The position numbers and the translations under genes are program-made. Under the pieces are notes generated by a model. The model was not told the origin of the DNA. It saw nothing but the letters and a program-made list of their open reading frames with translations, and searched no databases. A DNA stretch of 64,000 nt, from contig MU405226.1 of assembly GCA_022836615.1 (NCBI GenBank), positions 62,001-126,000 of the forward strand. Reading direction: 5' to 3'. Positions 13,358 through 24,731 of the stretch are shown piece by piece; the first letter of the stretch is position 1; each line of letters starts with the position of its first letter. The stretch is from Annulohypoxylon bovei var. microspora. Its lineage: Eukaryota; Ascomycota; Sordariomycetes; Xylariales; Hypoxylaceae.

Positions 13358-14782
13358 ATGCTCGACGAGAACCTCCCAACTTTCTACTTCCGACACTCGT
13401 CTAATAGCCCGCTTTTGAGCATTCTCTACTTCACCCAGAATGGCTCCGAACCTGCAGCTGAATACTCTCTCCAGAAAATAAATCCGGACCTCCCCCAATC
13501 CAAGAATAAGTATGCTATTGCCTTGGGGGACGCCGGCATTCAGGACGTCATTTTTGGTGAGGTCGCGATCGAGCCCGAGCTTCAGCAACCCACACTTTCC
13601 GCTGCCGAAATCCGACAGCAGAATGGCGTCCCACCCCCTCCCGTACCTATGATACCCGACGGGTTTACAATACAACTCTACAATCCAGAACAAAATGTGG
13701 TTGTGAAGGGCGAGAAGAGCACCTGGACGGGCAAAGAGTCATGGGAATTTGAAATGCCCCAGCAGAGTTTCCGCATGCCCTCAGTATCTAAAGTCGATCG
13801 AGAACAGTCCAACCCGGTCGCAAGCATCCTTACACCCAAGATCATGTTCAAGTGGAAGCGGGACAGCAAGTTTTCCAAAGACATGACGTGTTACATGACA
13901 GGCACATCTGTAAACGGTAGAAAGAGCAAGGATCCAGATATCACAATAGCCCTGTACAAGAATGCGCGCGAACCCAGCGTCACTGTCTACGAGCCAAACC
14001 TACAAAGGGTGGATATAGAGGATCGCAAGGGTCTTGAGGTAGTGCTATTACTTGGCGCTGAGGTCATCCGTGAAATATACCTTTTCCCAAACCGTGACTC
14101 GTTCAACATCGCCGGCGCGCCATCCCGGCGCAAAAACTCGCGGCCTACCGCAACTCCAGCGCCGCAGTCTATTTCGCCGACGCACATGCCCATGATGACC
14201 AGCGCTCTCGGGAACGTGCCTCCGGCTACAAGCACGTCACCTATCACACAGCAACCTACTCCGCCAGCTGACGCTAGACTTGAAGTCGAGACCAAGCGCA
14301 TACAGACGATGATGCAGCAGGAGGAGCGCGAGCGCGAGCGAGAGAGGAGGGACCGTGCGGAGCAGAAACGCATCAAGAGAATGCTAGAAGAAGAGGAGAG
14401 AGAGCGCCAGCGCCGCGACGCCGAGGTCGCAAAGGAGACGGAGAGGCTGAGGAAAGAGTTCGGCATGCAGGGACAGGACTTCGGTCCTCCGCCACATCTA
14501 CCGCCTCGCGCAAACGCGGCCGCGGGACCGAGCATGTCGCTGCAGCCACCGATCCCGCCGCCCAGACCTGTGAGCGCGGAACCGAGACCCCATGCCAACG
14601 GAGGCGGAAGCGGATTTGGGAACTGGTTCCACGGCCTCGGGACTAGCCCCGGGATGCCGATGATGCAGAGCGGGTACGGGTACGGGAATGCCGGCGCCCA
14701 GCCGCAGACGGGGCAGGGCAGGAGGAGAGGCGGGAGCGCGGATGCTGGGAAGGTGCAGAAGAAGAGGAGCACTTTCTTTTGA
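13358..14782 (+). CDS. fungal-specific protein with basic coiled coil and Pro-rich C terminus
   Basis: Intronless gene for 474 residues. The ATG at 13358 is chosen because the longer frame opens only with a TTG at 13340. Residues 1-240 form a conserved-looking globular region that begins LDENLPTFYFRHSSNSPLL and ends in a strand-rich block (ITIALYKNAREPSVTVYEPN, then GLEVVLLLGAEVIREIYL). That pattern suggests a beta-barrel of the LURP-one/tubby-like kind, but this is weak inference. Residues about 318-368 are a highly charged Glu/Arg coiled coil. The rest is Pro/Gly-rich and ends with a short basic tail (KVQKKRSTFF). I recognise the overall type from other filamentous fungi as hypothetical proteins. 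No function is supported. Confidence 0.82.
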   Translation: MLDENLPTFYFRHSSNSPLLSILYFTQNGSEPAAEYSLQKINPDLPQSKNKYAIALGDAGIQDVIFGEVAIEPELQQPTLSAAEIRQQNGVPPPPVPMIPDGFTIQLYNPEQNVVVKGEKSTWTGKESWEFEMPQQSFRMPSVSKVDREQSNPVASILTPKIMFKWKRDSKFSKDMTCYMTGTSVNGRKSKDPDITIALYKNAREPSVTVYEPNLQRVDIEDRKGLEVVLLLGAEVIREIYLFPNRDSFNIAGAPSRRKNSRPTATPAPQSISPTHMPMMTSALGNVPPATSTSPITQQPTPPADARLEVETKRIQTMMQQEERERERERRDRAEQKRIKRMLEEEERERQRRDAEVAKETERLRKEFGMQGQDFGPPPHLPPRANAAAGPSMSLQPPIPPPRPVSAEPRPHANGGGSGFGNWFHGLGTSPGMPMMQSGYGYGNAGAQPQTGQGRRRGGSADAGKVQKKRSTFF

Positions 14783-15980
14783 TTGGAAAAGGGGAAAGAG
14801 CAGGAGAAGGACACCCATAGTCAGATCCTTGAAGGGATATTGCAATGGGGTCTGCGAGAAGGCGTGTACAAACTTCATGATTGGCATCTTGATATTTCTA
14901 TGGCATCTTGGAACTTGGCGTGTGAGTTGGACGGCCCGGTGTACAGCACGGTCTGGCAGCAAGGGATTGGGTGGTGTCATTTTATCGCTGGAAGGAAGCG
15001 GGAAGAGGTAAAGGCAGGTTTAGGCAAACTGCTTAGTTAGATGTGATTTAATGATACCCACGAGATATGTGTTTTTAAGTTCTTGCTTTTTGATTTGTGT
15101 AATGTTGACGTTCCAAAAGGTTCAAGTTCAAGTTTTTTTCTTCCTCTTTTTTTTCCAAAAAAAAGGCGACAATAATCTCGTAATGCCGTAAAGCTTAGTT
15201 CCTACTCCGTGACTTTCTTCCTTCATTATATTGAAGTTATCGTTAGTTAGGTAGGTAGTTATTTTCTCCTTTTTTAATACAAGGGTTAGGTATTTCAAAT
15301 ATAAGAACTTCCCATCTTGATCCTCAAATTTGATATGTGATTGCATAGCTTTTCCACTTGTGACATATTATAGGTAATTATCAACTTCGTTCCTTTTTCT
15401 TGTGATTTACTCGGATTAAGAGGATGTTGTGGCTCAAAACCGTTGCTTTATCGTGTATAGCGAAAAAGGGGGCCGAAAAGGGGGGTAGGTAAAATCGTAA
15501 AGACTTCGTTGCTGACGTAATACATCGATTATAAGTTAACAACTCGACGACTACTATACGCAACATTTTCTCTTTTTAACATTTCAAAAAATTATGATAA
15601 CTATCGGTGAAGACTCTATGTTAGTCTGACCCTGAAGTTTGATTCTCAAGTAATCATGTCCCACGAAAAGTCTTGTGAATCCAGGTCCAAAGGAAGTGAT
15701 TTCGTCGTCTATAGGAATATATTCGTCGTTGTAGTTTTCGTTCTTGTCGTATAGCCCTCAAGCTTTGACAAGTCTTTGCGGTTCTTGCCCAGTTCCGTAT
15801 ATACGACCCATGGAAAGACCTGGTTTGAACTAAGCCATCTAAGCTTGAGGATCTAATATTTTGATTATAGGGGGAATTTAATGTGTGCTTTACCTACCTA
15901 CTTGGGTTTCATTGGCCCATCCGAGATCGAAATAAAGGTATCTACTTACCTTATTATGCCTTTAACTTCAAGCTCCCACC

Positions 15981-16170
15981 ATATCTCTTAACTGTTTGTC
16001 ATAGCCCAAGTGTTCTCGGTCACTAATTGCATCTTAAAGGATCGAGGTGAAGGTACCTACCTACCCCTATCCGATTTTCACTCTTAGCTACGGCTATATC
16101 TCCAAGTTGTTTGCCGTAACATCAGTATTGTCGGTCACTAGTTGGCTTTAAACGATTCAAGTAGAAAGGC
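15981..16170. repeat. diverged tandem duplication, period about 115 bp
   Basis: The segment starting at 15981 (atatctcttaactgtttg) recurs in altered form at 16096 (atatctccaagttgtttg). The shared landmark tcggtcacta is at 16016 and 16131, also 115 bp apart. Both copies are followed by a similar taaaggat/taaacgat stretch. The divergence fits an old local duplication. Confidence 0.55.
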
Positions 16171-16300
16171 CCGGAATACTGCTACTATTCGAACGAAAAG
16201 AAACAGGAAAACTTTGCCCTAGACCTGCGTGTGTAGCCACCTGAGATAAGCTGGTGACCTTCATCTGAGGAAGTACCCTCAGGTCTGTTTACTATTCACA

Positions 16301-16344
16301 CAAACCTCTTCCACACACCTCACAAATCTCTTCCACTTACCTCA
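16301..16344. repeat. two copies of a 22-bp direct repeat in the leader of the BRCT gene
   Basis: The unit caaacctcttccacacacct+ca at 16301-16322 is followed directly by caaatctcttccacttacct+ca at 16323-16344. The copies differ at 3 positions. It is C/A-rich and lies 160-200 bp upstream of the ATG at 16503, so it may sit in the promoter or 5' UTR. Confidence 0.7.
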
Positions 16345-16502
16345 CAACATTCTCCTCTACACCACATACACACTTGCATTTGCTAAGTGACCTGAGTATT
16401 CTCAAGTCACCATCAACACTGCTACTATTCCTTCACTACCTAAGCTCGTAACATTTCCCCCTTCTACCACAAACTCTAGCAAGACTCCCACAAGTATCAA
16501 CC

Positions 16503-17749
16503 ATGGCGGACATTACCATGTTTGGCGATATCCAGATCACGGAAGACCATGGGAAAGTACTAGAGGCTCTCCTCTTTGCCGCGCATGAGACCTTAGGCGA
16601 CTCCCTGACAGCGAAGGACATTGAGGTGTTCATTGAAAAGGGCGGCGGCTGTCTCGAGTCGGGTATTAGTCACGATACTAACTTTCTATTGGCGACTCCC
16701 GAGCAATGGGTTCAGAATACGCCAGAGATTGAAGAGGCCCGCCGATTCGGTGTACCCGTTGTCACTACGGACTGGCTGAAGGAAGCCTTTCGAACGATGT
16801 CCATACGTGAGTATATTTTCCTATTATATCGCGTCTCCTGCCCGACCCCCCTAGACCCAGCATCATTATCGTAATTTGTCCACAAGCTCTACTGTCGCTT
16901 TTGAAACAATTGACGAGTTAAAAAAATTTGAGAGAAAAACTCCATATTTATGAATTGTCTCCAGCTATCCGATAATGGCCATCATACTAACATATTTTAC
17001 TTATAGCTAACGCCAACGAGTTCCATCCTCGCGACTACGTCGAAGAGTCCGACCGTTCTTCTGCGAGTTCTTCTGAGAGTTCTTCTGCAAGTCCCACTGT
17101 GAGTCCTACCCCAAGGCCATGTCTAGCTACGCCTCACCCCCAGTAACCAGACTAACCAAAGCACATATTATAGCCGGCGAATGAGTACTTGGAAAAAGCA
17201 ATTGATCTCCTCGTCTACGTGCTTCTCACCTCGGTCATTCCCCGAGATCGCCACCAGGAGGACGAAGAGTCTGATTCTGGCGACGAAGAGATCGATTCTG
17301 GCGACGAGGAGACCGGTTCTGGCGACGAAGAGGTTCACTCTGAGGACGAAGAGGTTCACTCTGAGGACGAAGAGGTTCACTCTGAGGACGAAGAGGTTCA
17401 CTCTGAGGACGACACGACCAGCAAGCGCATGCGCGAGTCCGACGATGACGAGCAAGCCGGAGACCAGAAGCGACAGCGATTGGGCAACGCTTCGGGCCGC
17501 ACCTTGCCCTCTCCGGCCTCGTCGGTCTCGGCCTCCCTTAGCAGTGGCCAGGATGATCCCAATTCGTCAAGCACATCTGGAAACCACTCTGATGGTGGTA
17601 GCAACCAGGAAGCCGGCGATCCTACTCTACTTCCCGAACTTCCAGATTGGGAGGAGGACATGGAGTATTTTGGTGATGGTGGTGGCTACCCTTTACCATT
17701 CTCCAAGCCTAGAGAGGAATCCTCCGAAGAGCCATCCGAGGAGGAGTAA
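16503..17749 (+). CDS. BRCT-domain protein with acidic heptad-repeat tail
   Basis: Exons 16503-16806, about 17008-17098 and 17174-17749 give roughly 323 residues. The exon 2 boundaries may be off by one base, but the frame before and after is clear. TACTAAC and GACTAAC branch sites precede the two acceptors. Exon 1 is one BRCT-like fold: GGCLESGISHDTNFLLATPE followed by EARRFGVPVVTTDWLKEAF, with the conserved Trp near residue 90. The middle is Ser-rich. The tail holds seven copies of a 7-residue acidic repeat (variants of EEVHSED) and then SKRMRESDDDE...KRQR, which looks like a nuclear localisation signal. The last 60 residues are Asp/Glu/Ser-rich. A nuclear, phosphopeptide- or DNA-damage-linked role is the usual BRCT role and is inferred here. 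The exact orthologue is not recognised. It is convergent with USE1. Confidence 0.78.
17268..17414 (+). repeat. 21-bp in-frame tandem repeat, seven copies
   Basis: Seven 21-bp units encode SGDE/SEDE heptads. The first three are diverged (ESDSGDE, EIDSGDE, ETGSGDE) and the last four are nearly identical at DNA level (unit gaagaggttcactctgagga+c). The near-identity of the 3' units suggests recent expansion, so copy number is likely to vary between strains. Confidence 0.85.
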
Positions 17750-18242
17750 GAAGGGGATTATGTCAATTGACAAACGGCCATGGCATGGCAATGACTCTAC
17801 CAAAGCAGTCCTGTCTCTACCTCACAACACACCTTGTTACAACTTCGCAGTCTGAAAGTTGTATCTACACACCATGTTAGCTTAACACAACACACTCGCG
17901 CAAAAACCTCCCCAGGAACTACGCATCGTTTCTCGTCTACTTTCAAGTAGTTTCGAAGGACCTCTTGATGCCGCAGATAGTTTCACAATGCAATTCTGAT
18001 TCCCCACACTTTTTTCATACAAGAATATCTTGACATGACGTGACGCCTTACCTACCAAGTGACCGATTCCCTTCCTGTAGCCATGCAAACGTATCGACGG
18101 CGGACTTCGTAATATCGTAAACTCGTCGCCTTAGGACCCTTTGTCAACTTTTAGAATCCCCTTCATAAACTTCACATTACACCTCGTCTCCCCTCCCCTC
18201 CCCTTCACACCCCCTCTCCCATCCTCCTATCTCTCTCCTACC
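17750..18242. other. convergent intergenic, 3' ends of BRCT gene and USE1
   Basis: About 490 bp between two stop codons. The right part (18180-18240) is a strong C/T tract, which is a polypurine run on the USE1 strand just after its stop. No gene seen. Confidence 0.5.
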
Positions 18243-19413
18243 CTAAAACCGCAGCTTAGGTAATACAAAAACCAGCAACACGGCAAAGACGGCTAAGCCC
18301 GCGATCCAAGCATACAGCAGCACGCGTCCCCACCACCCGGTGCCCTCGGTCAGTCGTCGCAGGGCGCCCATGCGGCCGGCGACGGCCCCCAGGCCGCGCT
18401 CGTTGCGCTCGAGGTTCTGGCCGGCGGCCTGCAGCACGTCGGTGTCCTCCTGCAGCGAGGACGCGAAGGCGCGCGACGACTCCTTGAGCGCGCGCGCCAT
18501 GCCCACCATCGACTCCGTCAGCTTGTCCTGCTCGGACCGGTGGTGGTCGATGATGGCCTCCGTGGTCGCCGTGGCGGCCGAGGGCGAGGAGGCGGCGCGG
18601 TTGCCGAAGAGCTCGGTGCGGAGGGCCGTGGTTGAGGCCTGGTCTGTTGTGGCGGTAGAGGAAGGGGCGGGTTGGGTGGCGCCACCGCGTGGGCGTAGGG
18701 TTTGCGAAGTGCTTGTTCCCCCGGGTGTTTGTCCAGTCGTAGAGGTTGCTTGCTGAGATGACGATGTAGTAGTTGCCGTAGGACGGAGATGGTCGGGAAC
18801 TCGTTGCTCGGGCAGGAGGGTTGATTTATCGGCTTTTTCGTCGGCCTCGGCCTCTTGCTCCTCCCCGTCATCATCCTCGTCATCATCTACATCTTGATGA
18901 TCTGCTGCCTCACCTGACACCACGCTCTCGCTCGGCGTATCGATAATATCGCCTAGCAGATCCTCTCCTTCGGAGCTGTCCTCTTCGCTATCCACGCTGA
19001 CATCCTCAAGCTCCTGGAACCGCTCGGCGACCTGGTCGAGGATCTCTCGCTTCTGGTTCAGGTCGGCCTGCACCTCCTGGCGTCGCGAGTGTACCTTGAT
19101 TGCGAGCGCGTCCTGTTCTAGCTTCGTCACGATCGATCGAGCGTAATCAATATTCTATAAACAAGTAATCTACGAGTTAGCCTTTCCACACTACGCTATG
19201 CTTGACTAGAGGAGAACAGAAATGAATGTAGGCACATACGACTCTAGCTTTACTACGCTCATACTCGCTGGCCCTCAGTCGCCTCTCCCTATCGGCGTCC
19301 GCGTGAAGGATGTTCTCCTGCAAGCGAGCGAGCAGGCGGTTGAGATCAGTCAGAGCATCGGGGTTGGAAATAATCCTGTTCTGGGTGATGGGCGCTTGAA
19401 CTAGTCGCGCCAT
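18243..19413 (-). CDS. USE1: SNARE protein USE1 (ER Qc-type, Golgi-to-ER retrograde fusion)
   Basis: Tail-anchored SNARE that works with Sec20, Ufe1 and Sec22 in fusion of COPI vesicles with the ER. Exons 19413-19240 and 19154-18243 give 361 residues. The intron is 85 nt with branch GGCTAACTC. The N-terminal helix region (NPDALTDLNRLLARLQENI) and the link KLEQDALAIKVHSRRQE are typical of Use1. A central acidic and Ser/Thr-rich linker of about 130 residues is probably disordered. The SNARE-like helix spans about 256-325 (DHHRSEQDKLTESMVGMARA, then ERNERGLGAVAGRMGALRR), followed by GWWGRVLLYAW and a hydrophobic anchor ending in LVFVLPKLRF, the classic fungal Use1 C terminus. Family assignment is strong. 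Confidence 0.92.
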
Positions 19414-20244
19414 GCTGTAAGTTGGCAGTGAAGTTTAGGAGTTTCAAGAGTTTCTAGATTTTAGAATCACTTTGCAAGATGCGAAGCGAAGAGGAAGAGA
19501 GGTTTGAGTTAAAGCAAACTTAGAAAGTTTAACTGTTTCTATTTTAGACGAGTTTCGTACGGGTTTGTAATAGAGTTAATTATAGAGTTAGTTGTAGTTG
19601 TTAAATTACGACGTATATAGAAAAGTTTGGGGAACACGGAGACACACGCGCTTTGCTATGATGTATTGTGTGACTTCCGTGGCTATGGCTGATCCCGTTG
19701 GTGGGGCTATCTGCATCCCCCTATCCTTGTTAGCCGCGTTTTATCAACACCTGCTTAGTACGAGGGTACATACGTCTCCTTTATGTATACCTAGTAATGT
19801 AGATACATGAGTTATTATCGAGACTCAAGAAACTTGGAAAATAGGATTCTTCTTAAAGATCGATACAAAAATCTTCGACGACCAAATTAAATACAATATA
19901 AATACAATATAATCCATCCAGCTGTTGTGATAGAATCGTAGACACAGCCTTAACAGATAACGTCACACATCACCCAGTAAACCAAAAGATCTCAGGAATC
20001 AAAGCAACTATTATTTGATGCGACCTATGCGCACCGAGGGTATACTAGGAACTAATGCCAATACCTTGCTTTGCCTGATCTATCGTACCGAACCCATCCT
20101 GTACGCCCCCTTTTCTTCCCCAGCCCCCCTTTTCTCTACTTCTCCCCTCCTATTTCTTCTACTTTCCCCCTCCTCTTTCTTCTACTTCCCTATTTATAAC
20201 TATCCCGACCATACACGTATTATATTCTAAACACGTGTACACAG
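19414..20244. other. intergenic between USE1 and DCP2
   Basis: About 830 bp serving as USE1 promoter (left) and DCP2 3' region (right). The right part is pyrimidine-rich on the plus strand (20105-20190). The ORFs 19598-19810 and 20015-20230 have no family or coding character. Confidence 0.5.
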
Positions 20245-22908
20245 TCAGCGTCTCGCGTTGCTGGAAGCGGTCTCCAGAAAGTTCAATAGGAATTCCCTAT
20301 CAGCAGGAGAAAGGGGCGTTTGGCTACCGCGTCGAGACGCGTTGCCTCGCAGCGCCGGCATTCCTTCGCCTCGGCTAGAAGCGACCGAGCCCAGCCTAGA
20401 CCGTGGAGCACCACTAACTCCAGAATGATCAGGCATCAATACTTCCTTTCCCTTCTTCTGTTCAAAATTAGAGTTGGTTTTGCCAAAAAGTGAAAGCAAT
20501 GTATTCTTCTGTTCTGTAGTTGACTCCTGTCGAAATTGAAAGCCACTAGGAACTGGTAGTGCTGAGCCAGATGGTGGAGTCGGAAAAAGCGAGAGAGGAT
20601 TTGGTTGAATAGAACCGTATGGATACGACTGTGACGAAGCCGAATAAGTTCTAGACGAGGGCTGGCCCAACTGCTGGGTCTTCTGCGACACCAACTGATT
20701 GGGTCTTGGAGACAGCTTCTTGAAAGAAGGCGAAGACTGTTGAATTCGGGGTCGTTCCGCTGCACTCTCGCTTGGAGATTGACCAGGCTTGGGGCGAGAC
20801 AGTATCGTGAGAGCACGAAATGGAAGATTTGCTTCCGGGTGAGTCTGCATCGGGCGCCCGTTATCATGAGCGGCGGTTTGGAGCGCGCTAGCAGTCGAAG
20901 GGAATTTGGGATGCATTGGCTGCCTCTTGTCGTCTTCACCTGGTTGGGAAGAACGACGGGGTACACCCTCTCCATCGAGTTGATTCTGCGATACTAGTGG
21001 CTCCGCCTTTTTAAACATTTCGAGTAAACTTGCACGATGCTTATCAGTCGGACGCAGCAGCCTCATATCAGAGTTCGATGGGACAGCATGAGAGCCATTC
21101 ATTGGCTTTAGATCGGTATCGGAAGATAGAGCCGATGTGCCATACTGGCTACCGAATCCATTGCCTGGGACAGGAAGCTGGCGTTGAGAATTGTTCTCAG
21201 GTGATCGGTTCATAACTTGACCGGGCAATACCGAGACAAAGCGCTGGCCCGCATCTGTGGACGCTACGTTTCCCTTGAGGACATTCAACAAATTTGCCGA
21301 ATGAGCAGGCAACTGGGCTGGTTGCTGAGGTGGCAAATGGCGCTCAGGTTGAGTACCTTGGCTTTTATGAGCGTAGGTAGACTGATCTTGAATAGCATAT
21401 TGCTTGTTCTGTGACAGTCCGGATGGCCCCGGTCGAGTCGTAGAATGGTTCGCAATCTGCGGAGACGATGATGGAGCAACATCACGCAAAAGCATTGCTT
21501 TCTGAACCTGTGGAGGTAACGGTTGTGGATGTACAAGCTGTACTGGCTGAGCCCGCGCTTGGTGATGAATGCTGTTATCGGTAGTGACATCTACGTAAGT
21601 TACGTAAGGCCGGGGCCTGTTTTGTAGCGAAAAGCCTGCATTTGAGGCTGCCTCGGCCGAGAATCGCGGCGGCGCCGCGCGATCAGAGATAGATGGATAT
21701 TGCTCAGATCGGTAGTGATGATGATGGACAGTTGAAGCCTTAGGTGTGTCAACATCATTTTCTTGTACATGCCTATGCACCTCCTTGTCACCTGCCATTC
21801 CAGGTTGTAAGAGGGACATGAGCGCCTGGCCTGCATGCTGATTCGAGTTGTGTGACGTGATTTGCAGGCCTTCTGTCGGCGGCTTCACCCTAAGAAGTCG
21901 TTGAAGCTCCCGGGTCGCATTATCGATTAAATTAGGGTACGATGCCGGAGCAGCAGACACTTTGGCTGGCTCATGGATGACGTTGTCGTCGGTTATCTCT
22001 TCGTAGGGTGCTGGGGGGTGGTGGTGATTGCTGGAGTCGCTGACCTTCCGAGCGTCGAGCTTCCTCTGCTTCAACACCCATTGGCGTAATTGAACCATGA
22101 AAGGTGCCACCATATAAAATTTGTCACTCGAAGAGCCCCCGGCTATATTAATCCTCCCACCCCTTTTCTTCCGATACGTCGGAAGTTCGTCGACTTTGTA
22201 CCATTTGATTGCACCGATCTCTTTTCGTGTACGCGTCCCGAAGACCGTGTTCTCAGGAATTCCACGGAATACATACAGCCGAATTTGCTGGTTTTGCATA
22301 GTAACCTCGAAGTATTGGGTCGGTGCATTCTCGTCGACAAGGTCCGCATCGCGAAGATCGTATCCTGTCTCCTCGTATACTTCTCTGACCGCGCAGTCCA
22401 GGTCATCCTCATCCATGTTGATCTTTCCTCTTGGGAAACTCCAGGTCGCGCCTTTCTTGAATCCCCGAACAAGAACGGCAGCATCCATGTCGTCGTTCAA
22501 CATGATTGCTCCTCTCACCGGAACCCGTGTCTTATATTGCATAAACTCTTCGAAAGCTCTAATATGCTCCTCGGCGGAAAAAGACGCGAGTAAAGGGCAA
22601 TATTCGAACATCTTGAGGGTAAAATTCCGGAGGGACATTGAGGGTAAAGTAGGATCTAGGAGTCGAATGAAGTCCTCGTAGAACCATTGTGCTTCTTCAA
22701 TTTGGAAGCATATGCGTGCAACGGACTCAAGGTCCGCCTTCGGGAGGTTTATAATAAACCTCACGCAGAGGTCGTCCAACCCTAAAGAATATCAGCGCAT
22801 ATCCATCTTATTCGAAAGCGCACCAGTTTGGGGTGCCCAAACTCAAATAGAATGGAAGATATAAGGATAGAACATACAATCTTCCAAAGTCATTCTTCTT
22901 GTGGCCAT
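20245..22908 (-). CDS. DCP2: mRNA decapping enzyme DCP2
   Basis: Catalytic subunit of the cytoplasmic decapping complex; it hydrolyses the m7G cap to start 5'-3' mRNA decay with Dcp1 in P-bodies. Exons 22908-22878 and 22781-20245 give 855 residues. The tiny first exon (MATRRMTLED plus one base) joins in frame to WLDDLCVRFI, restoring the conserved N terminus of the box A regulatory domain (about 1-100). The NUDIX domain follows, with the full NUDIX box at about 129-151: Gly129, then REVYEETG with the catalytic glutamates. Box B-like sequence (IGAIKWYKVDELPTYRKK) closes the conserved part near residue 220. The remaining 600 residues are Gln/Pro/Ser-rich and disordered, with short Leu/Phe motifs (for example LLNVLKG, LLSLFGK) that in the family bind Edc3 or Dcp1 partners. 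A CCAAT box lies about 70 bp upstream (22977-22981). Confidence 0.96.
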
Positions 22909-24395
22909 GGAGAGTTCGATTCATTTGCATGACCACGAGCAGCGCGGGTAGGTAGAAGGGTGAACTCGAGAGGCGACCAATCAGAGTCGCGCGCGACGTA
23001 AGGCCAACGAGGGAGGGGCGGCACCTAATCGGCAGTTTTCGGTCCTCAGAGAGGCTATGATAAGGTCTAGCTGTATTGAGGTTGTCTGATATTGGATTTC
23101 ACAGGCTCACGCGATTTATTTAAGAAAGTGGTGTCTTTCTGCGCATAAGGTCTGAATGAATAGTTGGATGGGTTGAGAGAAACAAGAAGCTTGGGCTTTG
23201 AGAAGTTGACAGGTAAAGTACCGAGGTGGGGATTGAAGAGGCGTTTGGTGGCTGATAACCTTCTTGCAGCTGTGGAACGTGGCCTGTGCTGATTTGTACC
23301 AGGTGCCAAGAAAGCTACGGTACTTCAGTACTTCCAAGGTTAGCCGCAGTCACCTGGCACTCTGATTACTTACATAAGCAAATATTGACTAGGTAATCAT
23401 TACAGATCCAGTTAGACCACAAATCAGCTAAGCTCTTTTTAGCAGATCACAAATTCCTGTAGTGCATCGATCTTGCAGACACCACGCTTGCTATACAGTA
23501 GTAAGACTTAAGTACATTACATTCATTTCGATACCTACATCATACTGTATGTATCCAGGTAGGTAGTTGACATATGTAGATACCTTCACAAACATTCTAG
23601 GTAGTTATATGAAAGGTAGCTCACATAATTAAGTTGTTAGGATGATCGTCATAAGACCACATGCTTCGCAGTTCCCACCTTCATGCCTAGTTATAATGTT
23701 ATTGCATGATACCTACCTATACTGCTATATTCATTAATATGTACAAAATATGTATGTCTCAAGTCACATGAAGAGAAACTTCTTTACATATCACCCCTTT
23801 TGAACTCATACCTACCTATCCATATAAAGGGACGTACGATCGGCTAATAATCGCTTTTCTACATGTTTATTAAGTACCTGTATAACTATGGGTACTGTAA
23901 GCTTGATTGCTTCCATATCTAACCTTAGGCCTTTGTCTAAAGCAGCAAGTTCCCCCACGCTTCTTTCCATGATCTAACAACGAACCACCGATCTTAGCGT
24001 TTTGTGCTATAACTTAAGCGGGACCCGGTTCCATGGTCTCGGGCTCAGCGTGGGGTCTACATTAACAAGGGGGGTTACAAGGATTACATATGTACAACAG
24101 ATCAAGATAATCTGACATCCATGCAATGAGTTGACTGTTATCCCAAACAGGGTTTAATAAGTAGAACACTATTCGCTTGATCATTAACTAATCAAAATCC
24201 AGCTTTTGTGGGTGTTGGTGGGCTGTTACCTGTGCTTAGGTGTATTCTACTTAATAAACCTGGTCTGGGAACAACTACCATTTAAGGGGATACCTCTCTA
24301 AGGACTATTGTAATAGCCTAGGTATATATATGTATAAAGTCATACATTATGGCACCAACAGTTGTTATAAAAAATCATAAAAAACCATTCGATTG
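22909..24395. other. intergenic; DCP2 promoter, then AT-rich DNA
   Basis: The first 130 bp are GC-rich with a CCAAT box (22977-22981) and are the likely DCP2 promoter. From about 23350 the DNA is AT-rich and carries TAGGTAGG/CCTACCTA motifs (23557-23566, 23711-23720, 23809-23818). The minus-strand ORFs at 23067-23337 have no family. Confidence 0.55.
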
Positions 24396-24731
24396 ATGGA
24401 CTACCTATTGCAAAGAAGCATTTCAAACCATACACCTTGGAAGAGCCTTAGCTCTCTCATAGTCAACACATTTGCAACCTGGGATATCTCGAACTCCAAC
24501 CAACGCCTCATCGACCGCATGGTTGAGGTTCAAAACTCAATCCTTAAACATCCTATCAGTGTTGCGCAGTTCGCCTGCAACAAGTACAGGTACAAAAATA
24601 TAGAGAAAAAAACGCGGGAGGAGGTGGTAACGGGGCTATTCGCCCTCGAAATCTGCGGTGACAATGATGGCGCCCAGTATTATCGGGAGCTGCTCAAGAA
24701 GCAATTATATCCTACTCCTTCAGTCGGTTAA
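24396..24731 (+). CDS. hypothetical small protein
   Basis: ORF of 111 residues from the ATG at 24396; the frame opens at a TTG one codon earlier. I do not recognise the sequence. In its favour, codons from about 24480 onward favour C or G in third position, unlike the flanking AT-rich DNA. The product also looks globular and helix-rich (RLIDRMVEVQNSILKHP, YYRELLKKQL). It has no signal peptide or membrane segment. Its stop (24729-24731) lies past the stop of the opposing RRM gene (24712-24714), so the two coding ends overlap tail-to-tail by about 20 bp. It could be a real lineage-specific gene, a last exon of a longer one, or chance. Confidence 0.38.
   Translation: MDYLLQRSISNHTPWKSLSSLIVNTFATWDISNSNQRLIDRMVEVQNSILKHPISVAQFACNKYRYKNIEKKTREEVVTGLFALEICGDNDGAQYYRELLKKQLYPTPSVG

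Larger units (their letters stand above)
14783..16502. other. intergenic with degenerate tandem duplications
   Basis: About 1.7 kb without a gene. It includes TAGGTAGG motifs (15249-15258, 15891-15900, 16054-16064), a diverged tandem duplication of about 115-bp period (15981-16170) and two copies of a 22-bp unit just upstream of the next gene (16301-16344). The ORFs at 15128-15346 and 15381-15566 show no family. Confidence 0.55.

Noticed and set aside
23067..23337. Two 70-80-residue minus-strand ORFs upstream of DCP2
   Set aside because: No family, no coding bias, and the two frames overlap each other.
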